From the NCBI GenBank assembly GCA_902605935.1, contig CACLEI010000009.1:1-43965 (forward strand): DNA of 43,965 nt, written 5' to 3'. The stretch's first letter is position 1. Every line of letters starts with the position of its first letter. The DNA is from an uncultured SAR86 cluster bacterium. GTDB taxonomy: Bacteria; Pseudomonadota; Gammaproteobacteria; Magnimaribacterales; Magnimaribacteraceae. This document shows, one piece after another, positions 9,134 through 17,383 of the stretch. The notes below the pieces were generated by a model. That model was not told where the DNA came from and searched no databases. It saw nothing but the letters and a program-made list of their open reading frames with translations. The translations under genes and the position numbers were made by a program.

Positions 9134-10430
9134 CGCCACCAGAAGATCCAGAATCATATTCTTGAGGTTGAATGACTTGGTATTCAGTACTTGATCCAGA
9201 AGCATCAGGCTCTTTTTCTAAAGTTTCCTTCATACTTTTTGCAAAATTTGCATCTGAAGGACTCCAGGACACTACAACTCCTGCAACTGGTCTAGAGGTT
9301 ACAGGATGTCTTTGTACCCATCTATGAATAACTTTAGATCCTTGTAGCGTTCCATTTGCTGAAGCTCTCTGCCTTCTATCTATATTTTCTTCGGTATAAG
9401 TATCAATCATTCCATTAGCTTTTTCAGTTGTAATTTCAAAGTTATCTATTTTTTCTTGGACTTCAACATTTTCACTTCTAAACTGGATTATTGCTCTTTC
9501 TGCTTTAAGCTTTGCTGTTCTAATTGCAGCTTGTTGAGAGTTGGAAGTACTAGATTTAATTCCAGACTGAGCATAACTTAGAATAGACATATCACCATTT
9601 TCATCTCTGTCCATAAAGGTTCCAAAAGTTACCATTAAAGCATCTCCTTTTTTTACTTGATCTTTAAGTGGTTTCTTTTTTTTCTTAGGATTACTTAATA
9701 CTTTAAAATTACCTGTAGTCATAGCATCGGCATATTTAACAAAGTTCTCTGACCAAACAACCACATTACAGACATTTGTCTTATTGGAATTAGGTTTAGC
9801 ACTTAAATTAGAATAAACAACTTTCATTCCTCTTATGTTTGAAGAAGCAGTAGCCTCTATAGAATCACGAAATACATTTTGACTTAAAATACTATCAATT
9901 TCCTGTTGTAACTCTCGCTCATTTTCACCAACTTTATCTTTATTTTCTGATGAGATTGATTCATCTAATTTTTGATGAATTAATAATTTCATCTTTTGAT
10001 AAACGGATAACTCTTCGTAATTCTGAGCTTCTAGATCATTATTGGTTACAACATCTACTGGTTTGACACCTTCCTTGAAGGATTGAACGAATTCATTAGA
10101 AATTTCACTGGTTATTTGCTTAGCTTGATTTTCTGCCATATCCGTTTTTGCATTCATTTGAGCCCTAATAAATGCATTTTGAATACTATCAATATATGAA
10201 ACTTGCTGCATACTAGCTCCAGAAGATCCTATTCCTACACCTACATAAAAAGATTTACCCTTTCTAGTATTTTCTCCCTCGGACCACCCCTTGCCATCGA
10301 TATAGTCAAAACATGCTTGTCCATCTAAAGAGTATTCCTCTTGTATTTCTCCATCAGGAAATTCTTCTTCAAAAACCTCCATCGCATATAAACTACAAGG
10401 AAGTGCTAATAATATAAGTAATTTTTTCAT
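9114..10430 (-). CDS. Secreted protein of unknown function with LPP20/FlgT-like repeated helical modules; start moved to MKKLLILL at 10430
   Basis: Signal peptide MKKLLILLALPCSLYA; two segments of the 'AxxxAxxxAxxAI' type (IQNAFIRAQMNAKTDMAENQ; QQAAIRTAKLKAERAIIQF); acidic C-terminus SGGDDEDDF. Confidence 0.7.
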   Translation of the reverse strand: MKKLLILLALPCSLYAMEVFEEEFPDGEIQEEYSLDGQACFDYIDGKGWSEGENTRKGKSFYVGVGIGSSGASMQQVSYIDSIQNAFIRAQMNAKTDMAENQAKQITSEISNEFVQSFKEGVKPVDVVTNNDLEAQNYEELSVYQKMKLLIHQKLDESISSENKDKVGENERELQQEIDSILSQNVFRDSIEATASSNIRGMKVVYSNLSAKPNSNKTNVCNVVVWSENFVKYADAMTTGNFKVLSNPKKKKKPLKDQVKKGDALMVTFGTFMDRDENGDMSILSYAQSGIKSSTSNSQQAAIRTAKLKAERAIIQFRSENVEVQEKIDNFEITTEKANGMIDTYTEENIDRRQRASANGTLQGSKVIHRWVQRHPVTSRPVAGVVVSWSPSDANFAKSMKETLEKEPDASGSSTEYQVIQPQEYDSGSSGGDDEDDF

Positions 10431-10447
10431 AGTATTTTTTTTAATTT

Positions 10448-11752
10448 TTACCAATCTTCATCAAATTTTTTCTTTTGTTCAGCTCTTTTTTTCTCAATCT
10501 TAATCTTTTGTTGTTCTTTGTTAAATTCATCAGTTAAAGGTCGAACTAATATCATTTTTGGTTTAAAAATTTCTTCTAGGTTGTCTTTAGTTGTATTTAT
10601 TATGTTTCCATAGGCTTGTTTAGGTGTGACAGAAGTTATCTTTATCAAGCCAATAACCTCTTCAGACCTTCCTAAACTTTCCTTTGTATAGCTATCTATA
10701 ATCTTGTCTCCTCGTAAAATCAACTGCATTTGTTGACCTCTTGAAATAGACTCTCCCCCTTGGCCTAGAATAACAACATTCCCTTTTATAGATTCAACCA
10801 ATATCGGAAAAATTGCGTTGAGGATTGTTTCACCTATCTTTTTTGATCCAAGATTTAAAGTTGAGTACATTATTTCAGTAGGAGAATTTTGATTTGTAAT
10901 CCCTATTTTTTTGAGTTCAGAATTAGAAATATTTACAGTTGCATTACTTGAAAATTTAACTTGCGAAGTAGGCACATCAATTATTCTATAAGATACCTGA
11001 ACCACGCCTTGAATTTCTTGAAAAGTCATATAATTAGTTCTCATACTTCTAACTACTTCTTTAATCTGAGCAGTAGTTATTGTTCCGACTAAAATATAAT
11101 CCGAAAAAAGTTCTTGGCCTAATTTAGCTAATTCTTGTGAGGGAACATCTCCGGATAGCATTTTTTTCTCTGAACTTCTTTCTTGAATATAATCTCTATC
11201 TAGTACAGTGAATTTTCTTGATTGAACCAAGAAGTTGGATAAACCTCTAGAAAGCTCTTGAGCAGCAAAATCAGGATTAGTTTCTGCACCCATCATCATG
11301 CAGCAATCTCCTCTAGCTTGAAATGGAAGAACAGCTATCCTCTTTCTTTTGGCAGATTTTGAAACTTTATACTTAGCAATAATTGCGCTGACTCTTACCA
11401 CCCAAAGGGAAGAATCAGACATTTTATTTTTAGATAAAATATCATAACTCTTTATTTGACCTTTCGACTTAGATTGAATTTCATCTTGATATTCTTGTGA
11501 AGAAAAATAATTTGAATCATTATTTTTTTGCTCTGATACTTCTATAGTTTTCAGAAAAGAAGAGCTCTCCATACTTTTACCATTAACTCTCTCAATGGCT
11601 TGTATCAGAGCTGAATCAATTGCTTCCTTGACTGATACTCCAGTACTTTCTATCTCGATTTTTACATACTCTAAACTTGATCCAACAACATATTGAGCAG
11701 ATATAAGTCCACAAAAGAGTATAGTTAAAAGTTTGCTCCTAATGTTGATCAT
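10448..11752 (-). CDS. CsgG-like protein with an N-terminal FlgT/LPP20-like domain
   Basis: KRKRIAVLPFQARGDCC... AAQELSRGLSNFLVQSRKFTVLDRDYIQERSSEK...GQELFSDYILVGTIT matches the CsgG/HfaB fold. N-terminal GVSVKEAIDSALIQAIERVNGK resembles FlgT_N/LPP20. TAATG junction with the upstream gene. Confidence 0.75.
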   Translation of the reverse strand: MINIRSKLLTILFCGLISAQYVVGSSLEYVKIEIESTGVSVKEAIDSALIQAIERVNGKSMESSSFLKTIEVSEQKNNDSNYFSSQEYQDEIQSKSKGQIKSYDILSKNKMSDSSLWVVRVSAIIAKYKVSKSAKRKRIAVLPFQARGDCCMMMGAETNPDFAAQELSRGLSNFLVQSRKFTVLDRDYIQERSSEKKMLSGDVPSQELAKLGQELFSDYILVGTITTAQIKEVVRSMRTNYMTFQEIQGVVQVSYRIIDVPTSQVKFSSNATVNISNSELKKIGITNQNSPTEIMYSTLNLGSKKIGETILNAIFPILVESIKGNVVILGQGGESISRGQQMQLILRGDKIIDSYTKESLGRSEEVIGLIKITSVTPKQAYGNIINTTKDNLEEIFKPKMILVRPLTDEFNKEQQKIKIEKKRAEQKKKFDEDW

Positions 11753-12435
11753 TAGAATTCATCGGCTGGCATTTCTTTTTCTGCGTTAGATGTATCCATT
11801 TTCTGAGACTTAGCAAATGAAAACACGCCTTTAGATGACGTACCTAGAGTTTTTAAGAAATCAGGTATTGCTTTAGCTATTTTCATACCTCCAGCTAACG
11901 ATTTCCTTAATTTATTAAGTTTCATTGGATTTCTTAAAGATTTCATTTCACCTTGAGCAGCATCAATCCAAGATTTTGCTTGATCTGAAACTTTTACAGT
12001 TAAAGCGACGCCTTGTGCATATGGCAAGAGCCCTTTTACATATTCTTGTTTTGCTTCAGCGCTCAATTCTCCTGCTTTAGATTCTGCTTCAGCCCCCGCT
12101 TTTCTTGCACTGGCAGTAGTCTCCAAGGCTGAATTTAAATCAACATCACCATCTGAAGAAAGTGTATCAGCTCGACTCTCAGCTGCAGCTGCCGCTTCGG
12201 AATTTCCCAAAGCTTTTTGAAAATGTGATTCGGCTTTATTCAAATTAGCTAGGGCCTCTCGCATTGTTGCTTCAAGATTTGCTTGTGCCGATGGCAAATC
12301 AACAGCAGGACTATCATCTGAACCGCCTCCAAAGCCAGGTAATTTAGGAACTTCTGGTAACGCAACACTCATAATCGAAAATGAAAACAAAAATGTTGTA
12401 ATAAAAGTAAACAATTTGATATTTAAAATTTTCAT
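11752..12435 (-). CDS. Secreted Ala/Glu-rich helical protein of unknown function
   Basis: Signal peptide, then low-complexity helical NLEATMREALANLNKAESHFQKALGNSEAAAAAESRADT...; C-terminus EKEMPADEF. Confidence 0.65.
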   Translation of the reverse strand: MKILNIKLFTFITTFLFSFSIMSVALPEVPKLPGFGGGSDDSPAVDLPSAQANLEATMREALANLNKAESHFQKALGNSEAAAAAESRADTLSSDGDVDLNSALETTASARKAGAEAESKAGELSAEAKQEYVKGLLPYAQGVALTVKVSDQAKSWIDAAQGEMKSLRNPMKLNKLRKSLAGGMKIAKAIPDFLKTLGTSSKGVFSFAKSQKMDTSNAEKEMPADEF

Positions 12436-12449
12436 GTTTTCTCCTTTTT

Positions 12450-13562
12450 TTAAATTTTATTAATTAATTCATCTATGGCCATATCTGCAGCTAAATTTAA
12501 TGCTTGATTTTCAGCCAGCCTCTCATCAGCCCCCAAACCTGTCCTTGCAATTGGCCCAACAAACGCAAGTATTTCTTCAAATCCATCATCAACCCAAACT
12601 AACTGTGCGTTAATGTAAACATCTACAGCGGTAAGTCCAGTGTCAGGGTCAATTCTGGGAGGCCCTGCATCCATAGTACCAAGCAAAAAATGTTCTACCC
12701 TTCCAGAGATTGCTGGATGATCAAATCCTGCTACTAATGTAACGAAAGAGTTACTGGATATATTTGACTCTCCATTGCTAGTATTTCCTATAAATTCTTG
12801 CCTGATAGTATCAAAGAGTCCATCATTTCCAGTTCTAGTATCAATAGACGCACCTAACATAGGTCTAGTTTGTATTCTTTTTAAAGAATTAGCGATAGCA
12901 TTATCAACTCCGGCTTGATTATCACTTAGAAGATATTCTCGCTGTTCAGATTTCTTTACAGCACTGCCACCTGTAGTGATTTTTGATCTCTCAGTTGTTT
13001 GCCCAGAGAAACTAACAGAAGTGTCATCAGAATAGCTACTTTCATCTGAATCAATCATCGTAATCTTTTCGCTTTGTGTTGTATTTTTAGTATCAAAGCT
13101 TTTAGCTGAGGATACTTTTCTGGCAACTATGTAATAGGCAACTCTTTTACCTTTTAGTGCTGAAGAGGCTCCTGTTGAACTGTTATATTGTGCTAAAGTT
13201 ACATCCACCATAGTTGAGTTGATTGAAGCTTTAATGGCTACTGTATAAACTCTTCTACTTTTAGAACAATCAGTCTCTAAAATGGCATATTCAGTTATAT
13301 ACTTATCAAGCTCTGAAACAAAGCTTCTGCTGTTAGCCATGTAGTTGCTCATCTTTTCCGCACTAAACTTGCCAGTATATTTATCCCAAGCCGCCTTTTT
13401 TGCTTTTTCAATGGCCTTAAAATGATCATCTTTGCTCCTTGGCCTATTATCTTTACATTTTCCATTAAACTCGACTGTGCCTACACCGGTTGAATAGGTA
13501 GTTGCAGAATTTATTGAAAAAGGCATTAAAAGTATTGCTATAAAAAGGGGTAATAATTTCAT
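12450..13562 (-). CDS. Secreted protein of unknown function (LPP20-like features)
   Basis: Signal peptide MKLLPLFIAILLMPFSINSA; KAIEKAKKAAWDKYTGKF; C-terminal GADERLAENQALNLAADMAIDELINKI. Confidence 0.65.
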   Translation of the reverse strand: MKLLPLFIAILLMPFSINSATTYSTGVGTVEFNGKCKDNRPRSKDDHFKAIEKAKKAAWDKYTGKFSAEKMSNYMANSRSFVSELDKYITEYAILETDCSKSRRVYTVAIKASINSTMVDVTLAQYNSSTGASSALKGKRVAYYIVARKVSSAKSFDTKNTTQSEKITMIDSDESSYSDDTSVSFSGQTTERSKITTGGSAVKKSEQREYLLSDNQAGVDNAIANSLKRIQTRPMLGASIDTRTGNDGLFDTIRQEFIGNTSNGESNISSNSFVTLVAGFDHPAISGRVEHFLLGTMDAGPPRIDPDTGLTAVDVYINAQLVWVDDGFEEILAFVGPIARTGLGADERLAENQALNLAADMAIDELINKI

Positions 13563-13594
13563 AATTTTTTCTCTCTATTTCTATTTAATCTTAA

Positions 13595-14839
13595 TTATTT
13601 GACTTGTTCTAGTGTTTCCTTGATGTATTCAAAATACCTTTTTCCTTCCTTGTATTTCATATTGGTTTGCTGAGGGATCCATTTTCTTTCGGTTTTCTCT
13701 ATTTGCTTAGCATACTCTTTAACTAATTCTTTTATAGAATTATCAAATTCTCTCCAATCGTTTATAAAGTCTCCTTTTACAGTTTCTAAAACATAACCAT
13801 TTTTGACCTTTGAACTTTGTTTAGAAATTAAGCCACCAAAATCCATAGTTATATATGAACCGTACACCCAGGCTTCCCTTTTAGGCGTTTCATCCATCAA
13901 AGATTTAGCAAATCCTCTTATAGCAATATCAAACGAATAATCTAATTCAGGTAAAGTTAAGTCAATAGCAGTTCCATCAGAATATTTAAGTTGTACCTTG
14001 CCTCCCACAGAGCCGGCAAAGGGAACTACTAAAGGAACGCTAAGAGTTGAAGATATAGTTTTTGCAATATATTGTGAAATCCAGTCCTTATAACTTTGTT
14101 CATCAAAACCACTTTCATTAGTAAAAAAAGGATGAGATATAAAATCTTCCTTTCCTGACAATATTGCTCTAGCTCTATCGGTTATAGAAATATTTCCTAT
14201 ACCTGCAAATCTAATATTTTTCTTTTCAGATATTCCAAGGTTGGATACAACGTAACCTATTTCTTTCATTAAACCATTGCCTGAATTTATAAGGGTTATG
14301 TTGTTACAGTTATTTTGTACTTCCGCTTTTGAATAATTCTCATCTGTTTCAAGTCCCAGAAATATCTGACAAAATCTAAATTTGTCTCTTTCTTTATCTC
14401 TTTTTTCTGTAGTGCAGCTAGAAACATCTTGTTCAACGTAATTCCTGCTTCTTCCTACAGGATGAGTTTGCAGAACATTCATTCCTTCGAGTTCAAATAG
14501 AATTACTTGGGCAGTTATTGTGTATTGCCACAGACAAACATCACCTAACTTTCCGCCAGTTATTCGCTCTTTATCAAAAGCAACAACTATACTCTTAGTC
14601 TGACCCGTAGAAGCTAGTCCTCTAGGTGACAATAAATATGGTTTGTCCATGGCTTCAACAAGTTGATATTGCATAGGGGCCATTTTTTCCTTCAGTGCAT
14701 TAAAATTAGGAAATAAATCTTTATCCTTTGATTTAGCACTTATAGTGTAACCTCCCCAAGTTATAGTTTCTTCTGAATAAATGTCGATGCTCAAGAATAG
14801 GAAAAAACTCAAAAAAATTTTGGCAGTAAGAGAGCGCAT
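13595..14839 (-). CDS. Secreted protein of unknown function, first gene of the CsgG-like operon
   Basis: Signal peptide MRSLTAKIFLSFFLFLSIDIYS; 414 aa uninterrupted ORF; same strand and tight spacing with the next five genes. No family recognised. Confidence 0.65.
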   Translation of the reverse strand: MRSLTAKIFLSFFLFLSIDIYSEETITWGGYTISAKSKDKDLFPNFNALKEKMAPMQYQLVEAMDKPYLLSPRGLASTGQTKSIVVAFDKERITGGKLGDVCLWQYTITAQVILFELEGMNVLQTHPVGRSRNYVEQDVSSCTTEKRDKERDKFRFCQIFLGLETDENYSKAEVQNNCNNITLINSGNGLMKEIGYVVSNLGISEKKNIRFAGIGNISITDRARAILSGKEDFISHPFFTNESGFDEQSYKDWISQYIAKTISSTLSVPLVVPFAGSVGGKVQLKYSDGTAIDLTLPELDYSFDIAIRGFAKSLMDETPKREAWVYGSYITMDFGGLISKQSSKVKNGYVLETVKGDFINDWREFDNSIKELVKEYAKQIEKTERKWIPQQTNMKYKEGKRYFEYIKETLEQVK

Positions 14840-14965
14840 AGCAATTATTTATATCACTAAAATGCATTTAGATCTCCTACTTTAGTAATAATTGAATAGA
14901 ATTTTGGAAGGAGAAGAGAATTAAATACTATATGAATTTACTTAATTTTATAAACACATCTTTTT

Positions 14966-15202
14966 TTATCTCTTATTAGGAGATTTATGCCTACCGAAGG
15001 TAAAATTTCTTTTTGTAATGTGTTTAGTCTTTCTTCCAGTCACCCTCTTTCTCCAAAGCTTGTATGAAGAAAGTTTAAGTTGAGCTTTCATTAGGCCTTT
15101 AACTTCTTTTTCACTTAATCCATAGGCATCATAGATAGCATCAAAAGGAGTTCTATCTTCCCAAGCCATTTCTATAATTCTTGATATGTCACTTTTGTTC
15201 AT
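14966..15202 (-). CDS. DUF2805 / TIGR03643 family protein
   Basis: IIEMAWEDRTPFDAIYDAYGLSEKEVKGLMKAQLKLSSYKLWRKRVTGRKTKH, the diagnostic family pattern. Confidence 0.88.
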   Translation of the reverse strand: MNKSDISRIIEMAWEDRTPFDAIYDAYGLSEKEVKGLMKAQLKLSSYKLWRKRVTGRKTKHITKRNFTFGRHKSPNKR

Positions 15203-15839
15203 GAATAATTATTTCAGAGGTGCTTTTGTTAGATTCATAGGAATTAAGAAGATCCTGCGCAACAACCTGAGCAGGGATGTTTTTGTATTTCCTCAATATA
15301 CTTATATAAAGTGGTGAGAAGAAATTACCAAAAAATTCAATGAGCCTGACAAAGACGTCCACCCTACTTTCATCTCGAGGTCCTAAAAGATGTCCTGGTC
15401 TTGCAAAAAAAATTGAATTAAAGCCGATTGCTCTTACTTCATCTTCCATCATTCCTTTAATTTTTAGATAGTAATTTAGTGAAGAGCTATTTGCTCCAAC
15501 AGCTGAAATGATAAGAACATTCGAAATGCCAGCTTGAGAAGCCTTTTTGCAGATCTCGGTAACTAGATCTAAATCTACTCTCTTAAATTCTTTTTTTATA
15601 TTGAGTTTCATATAAATCAGCTCTAAAAAATCTAAAGGGTAACCAATACATATAACTAAAGACTTGGCACTTGGTAGATTAGGTAAATTTTCTGAATCAA
15701 ATAGAGTTTGATTCTCTATCGCCTCAGCAGTTAAAACTTCTCTTACAAATAAATGATATTTAAGGTTTCTATTCTTTACCTCATCAAGAAAATATCCGCC
15801 TGTAAGACCTGTTGAACCGAAAATTAGGAAATCATTCAT
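15189..15839 (-). CDS. NAD(P)-binding Rossmann-fold (atypical SDR, HTATIP2-like) protein
   Basis: FLIFGSTGLTGGYFLDEV glycine motif; VLIISAVGANSSSLNYYLKIKGMMEDEVRAIGFNSIFFARPGHLLGPR. Confidence 0.82.
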   Translation of the reverse strand: MNDFLIFGSTGLTGGYFLDEVKNRNLKYHLFVREVLTAEAIENQTLFDSENLPNLPSAKSLVICIGYPLDFLELIYMKLNIKKEFKRVDLDLVTEICKKASQAGISNVLIISAVGANSSSLNYYLKIKGMMEDEVRAIGFNSIFFARPGHLLGPRDESRVDVFVRLIEFFGNFFSPLYISILRKYKNIPAQVVAQDLLNSYESNKSTSEIIIHEQK

Positions 15840-16134
15840 TATCGAGGAGTTTAATCATCTCAATATTATTTCCATCAATATCTTTAATGTAAACAGAAGC
15901 AGTACCATCTCGGTGTTTTGTTAATTCTCCATAAGAGGATGCCTCATCAGATTCAATAGCAAAATGAAAAGGATGTTGCTCTGGAATGACCAATGCAAGA
16001 CTGGTATTTTCAAAATCGATCATCGCCCAAGTTTCGTCTTGATAAGAAACTTGAATATCAAAATTCTCCTTGTACCAATCCACCGATTTACCGATATCTT
16101 CTACTTGAATAGCTAAGTGATGTATTTTATCCAT
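15832..16134 (-). CDS. VOC / glyoxalase superfamily protein
   Basis: MDKIHHLAIQVEDIGKSVDWYKENFDIQV ... ASVYIKDIDGNNIEMIKL. Confidence 0.85.
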   Translation of the reverse strand: MDKIHHLAIQVEDIGKSVDWYKENFDIQVSYQDETWAMIDFENTSLALVIPEQHPFHFAIESDEASSYGELTKHRDGTASVYIKDIDGNNIEMIKLLDNE

Positions 16135-16160
16135 ATATATACTACTAATACGGGCGCTGA

Positions 16161-16252
16161 TGGCGGATAGTGAGGGATTCGAACCCCCGAAGGGTTTGAC
16201 CCCTTGCCGGTTTTCAAGACCGGTGCATTCAACCAGACTCTGCCAACTATCC
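16161..16252 (-). tRNA. tRNA-Ser(UGA), CCA encoded
   Basis: Reverse strand: GGATAGTTGGCAGAGTCTGGTTGAATGCACCGGTCTTGAAAACCGGCAAGGGG...CCCCTTCGGGGG region with long variable arm, GGTTCGAATCC T-arm, ACTATCC acceptor pairing, G discriminator, CCA. Anticodon loop cTTGAaa gives TGA. Confidence 0.97.
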
Positions 16253-16331
16253 TATAGAACATTGTCTAACCGGAGCGCATTGTAGCAAAAAAGAATAATG
16301 CGAAGGAAAAGATCAATAATCTTTTTTTTGG

Positions 16332-16337
16332 TACAAT
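16332..16337 (+). promoter_or_regulatory. Putative -10 (TACAAT) for the nadACB operon
   Basis: TACAAT followed by a GC-rich discriminator (CGCGCACC). It lies 12 nt upstream of the nadA ATG. No good -35. Confidence 0.4.
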
Positions 16338-16348
16338 CGCGCACCTAA

Positions 16349-17383
16349 ATGGAAGCTTCGTCAAGATTTCTAAATACCGAACTAATCGATCGTCACAAGG
16401 CTGGATTGAATGGACAGCTTGTGGAAAAAGATAAAGATAATCTCTTTAAATCCATTACTGAAAATCTTGTCATGAATAATGCAACTCTTGTTTCCCATTA
16501 TTACGTTGACCCTCTTATCCAGCAAATAACGGAAGAAACAAATGGGTTTATAGGTGATTCCCTTGAAATGGCTAAATTTGGCAGTAACTGCCAAACAGAA
16601 AACCTTATAGTTTGTGGAGTTAAGTTCATGGCAGAGACTGCAAAGATTCTAAGCCCGCAGAAACATATTTATGTGCCAACTTATGAATCAACTTGCTCAT
16701 TGGACTTGGGATGTCCCGCGGCTGACTTAAAGATAATGAAAGATAAATATCCCGAAAGAATACTTGTAGTTTATGCCAACACATCAGCTGAAGTTAAAGC
16801 AATGGCTGATTGGGTAGTTACTTCAAGTATTGCAAAAGAAATTATTGAGGAAATCCATCTCAATGATCAAAAGATTCTATGGGCTCCGGATAAATACTTA
16901 GGCAGTTATCTTCAAAAGGAAACAGGTGCTGACATGCTTTTATGGGATAGTGCCTGTGTTGTCCACGAAGAGTTTAAGGCATCAGGGCTAAGAGATTTGA
17001 AAAGACTTCATCCTGATGCGGGCATATTGGTTCATCCCGAATCTCCTTCAGAAGTTATATCTATGGCAGATGCGGTTGGTTCGACTTCTCACCTTATTAA
17101 AGCTTCTCGGGATTTAGATTTTAATAAATTTATTGTAGCAACTGATAAATCAATTTTTTATAAGATGGCACAACTCTCACCTGAGAAAGAATTCTTTGAA
17201 GCGCCTACAGGAGGATCTAGCTCTTCCTGTAAAAGTTGCGCACATTGTCCATGGATGGGTTTAAATTCTTTAACTAACCTAGATGAGTGCGTTAGGACGC
17301 TTGCCAATGAAATTAATTTAAATTCAGACCTAATTCAACAGGCAAAAATTCCTTTAGATAAAATGATTAGCTTTAATGTCTAA
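16349..17383 (+). CDS. nadA: Quinolinate synthase
   Basis: ATLVSHYYVDPLIQQITEETNGFIGDSLEMAKF; DKYLGSYLQKETGADMLLWDSACVVHEEF; ADAVGSTSHLIKA; CxxCxxCPWMGLNSL. Confidence 0.98.
   Translation: MEASSRFLNTELIDRHKAGLNGQLVEKDKDNLFKSITENLVMNNATLVSHYYVDPLIQQITEETNGFIGDSLEMAKFGSNCQTENLIVCGVKFMAETAKILSPQKHIYVPTYESTCSLDLGCPAADLKIMKDKYPERILVVYANTSAEVKAMADWVVTSSIAKEIIEEIHLNDQKILWAPDKYLGSYLQKETGADMLLWDSACVVHEEFKASGLRDLKRLHPDAGILVHPESPSEVISMADAVGSTSHLIKASRDLDFNKFIVATDKSIFYKMAQLSPEKEFFEAPTGGSSSSCKSCAHCPWMGLNSLTNLDECVRTLANEINLNSDLIQQAKIPLDKMISFNV

Noticed and set aside
14941-14990. ATCTC...GAGAT hairpin at the end of the DUF2805 gene as a terminator
   Set aside because: The T-run is on the wrong side for the minus-strand transcript (A-run follows), and part is coding; not a convincing terminator.
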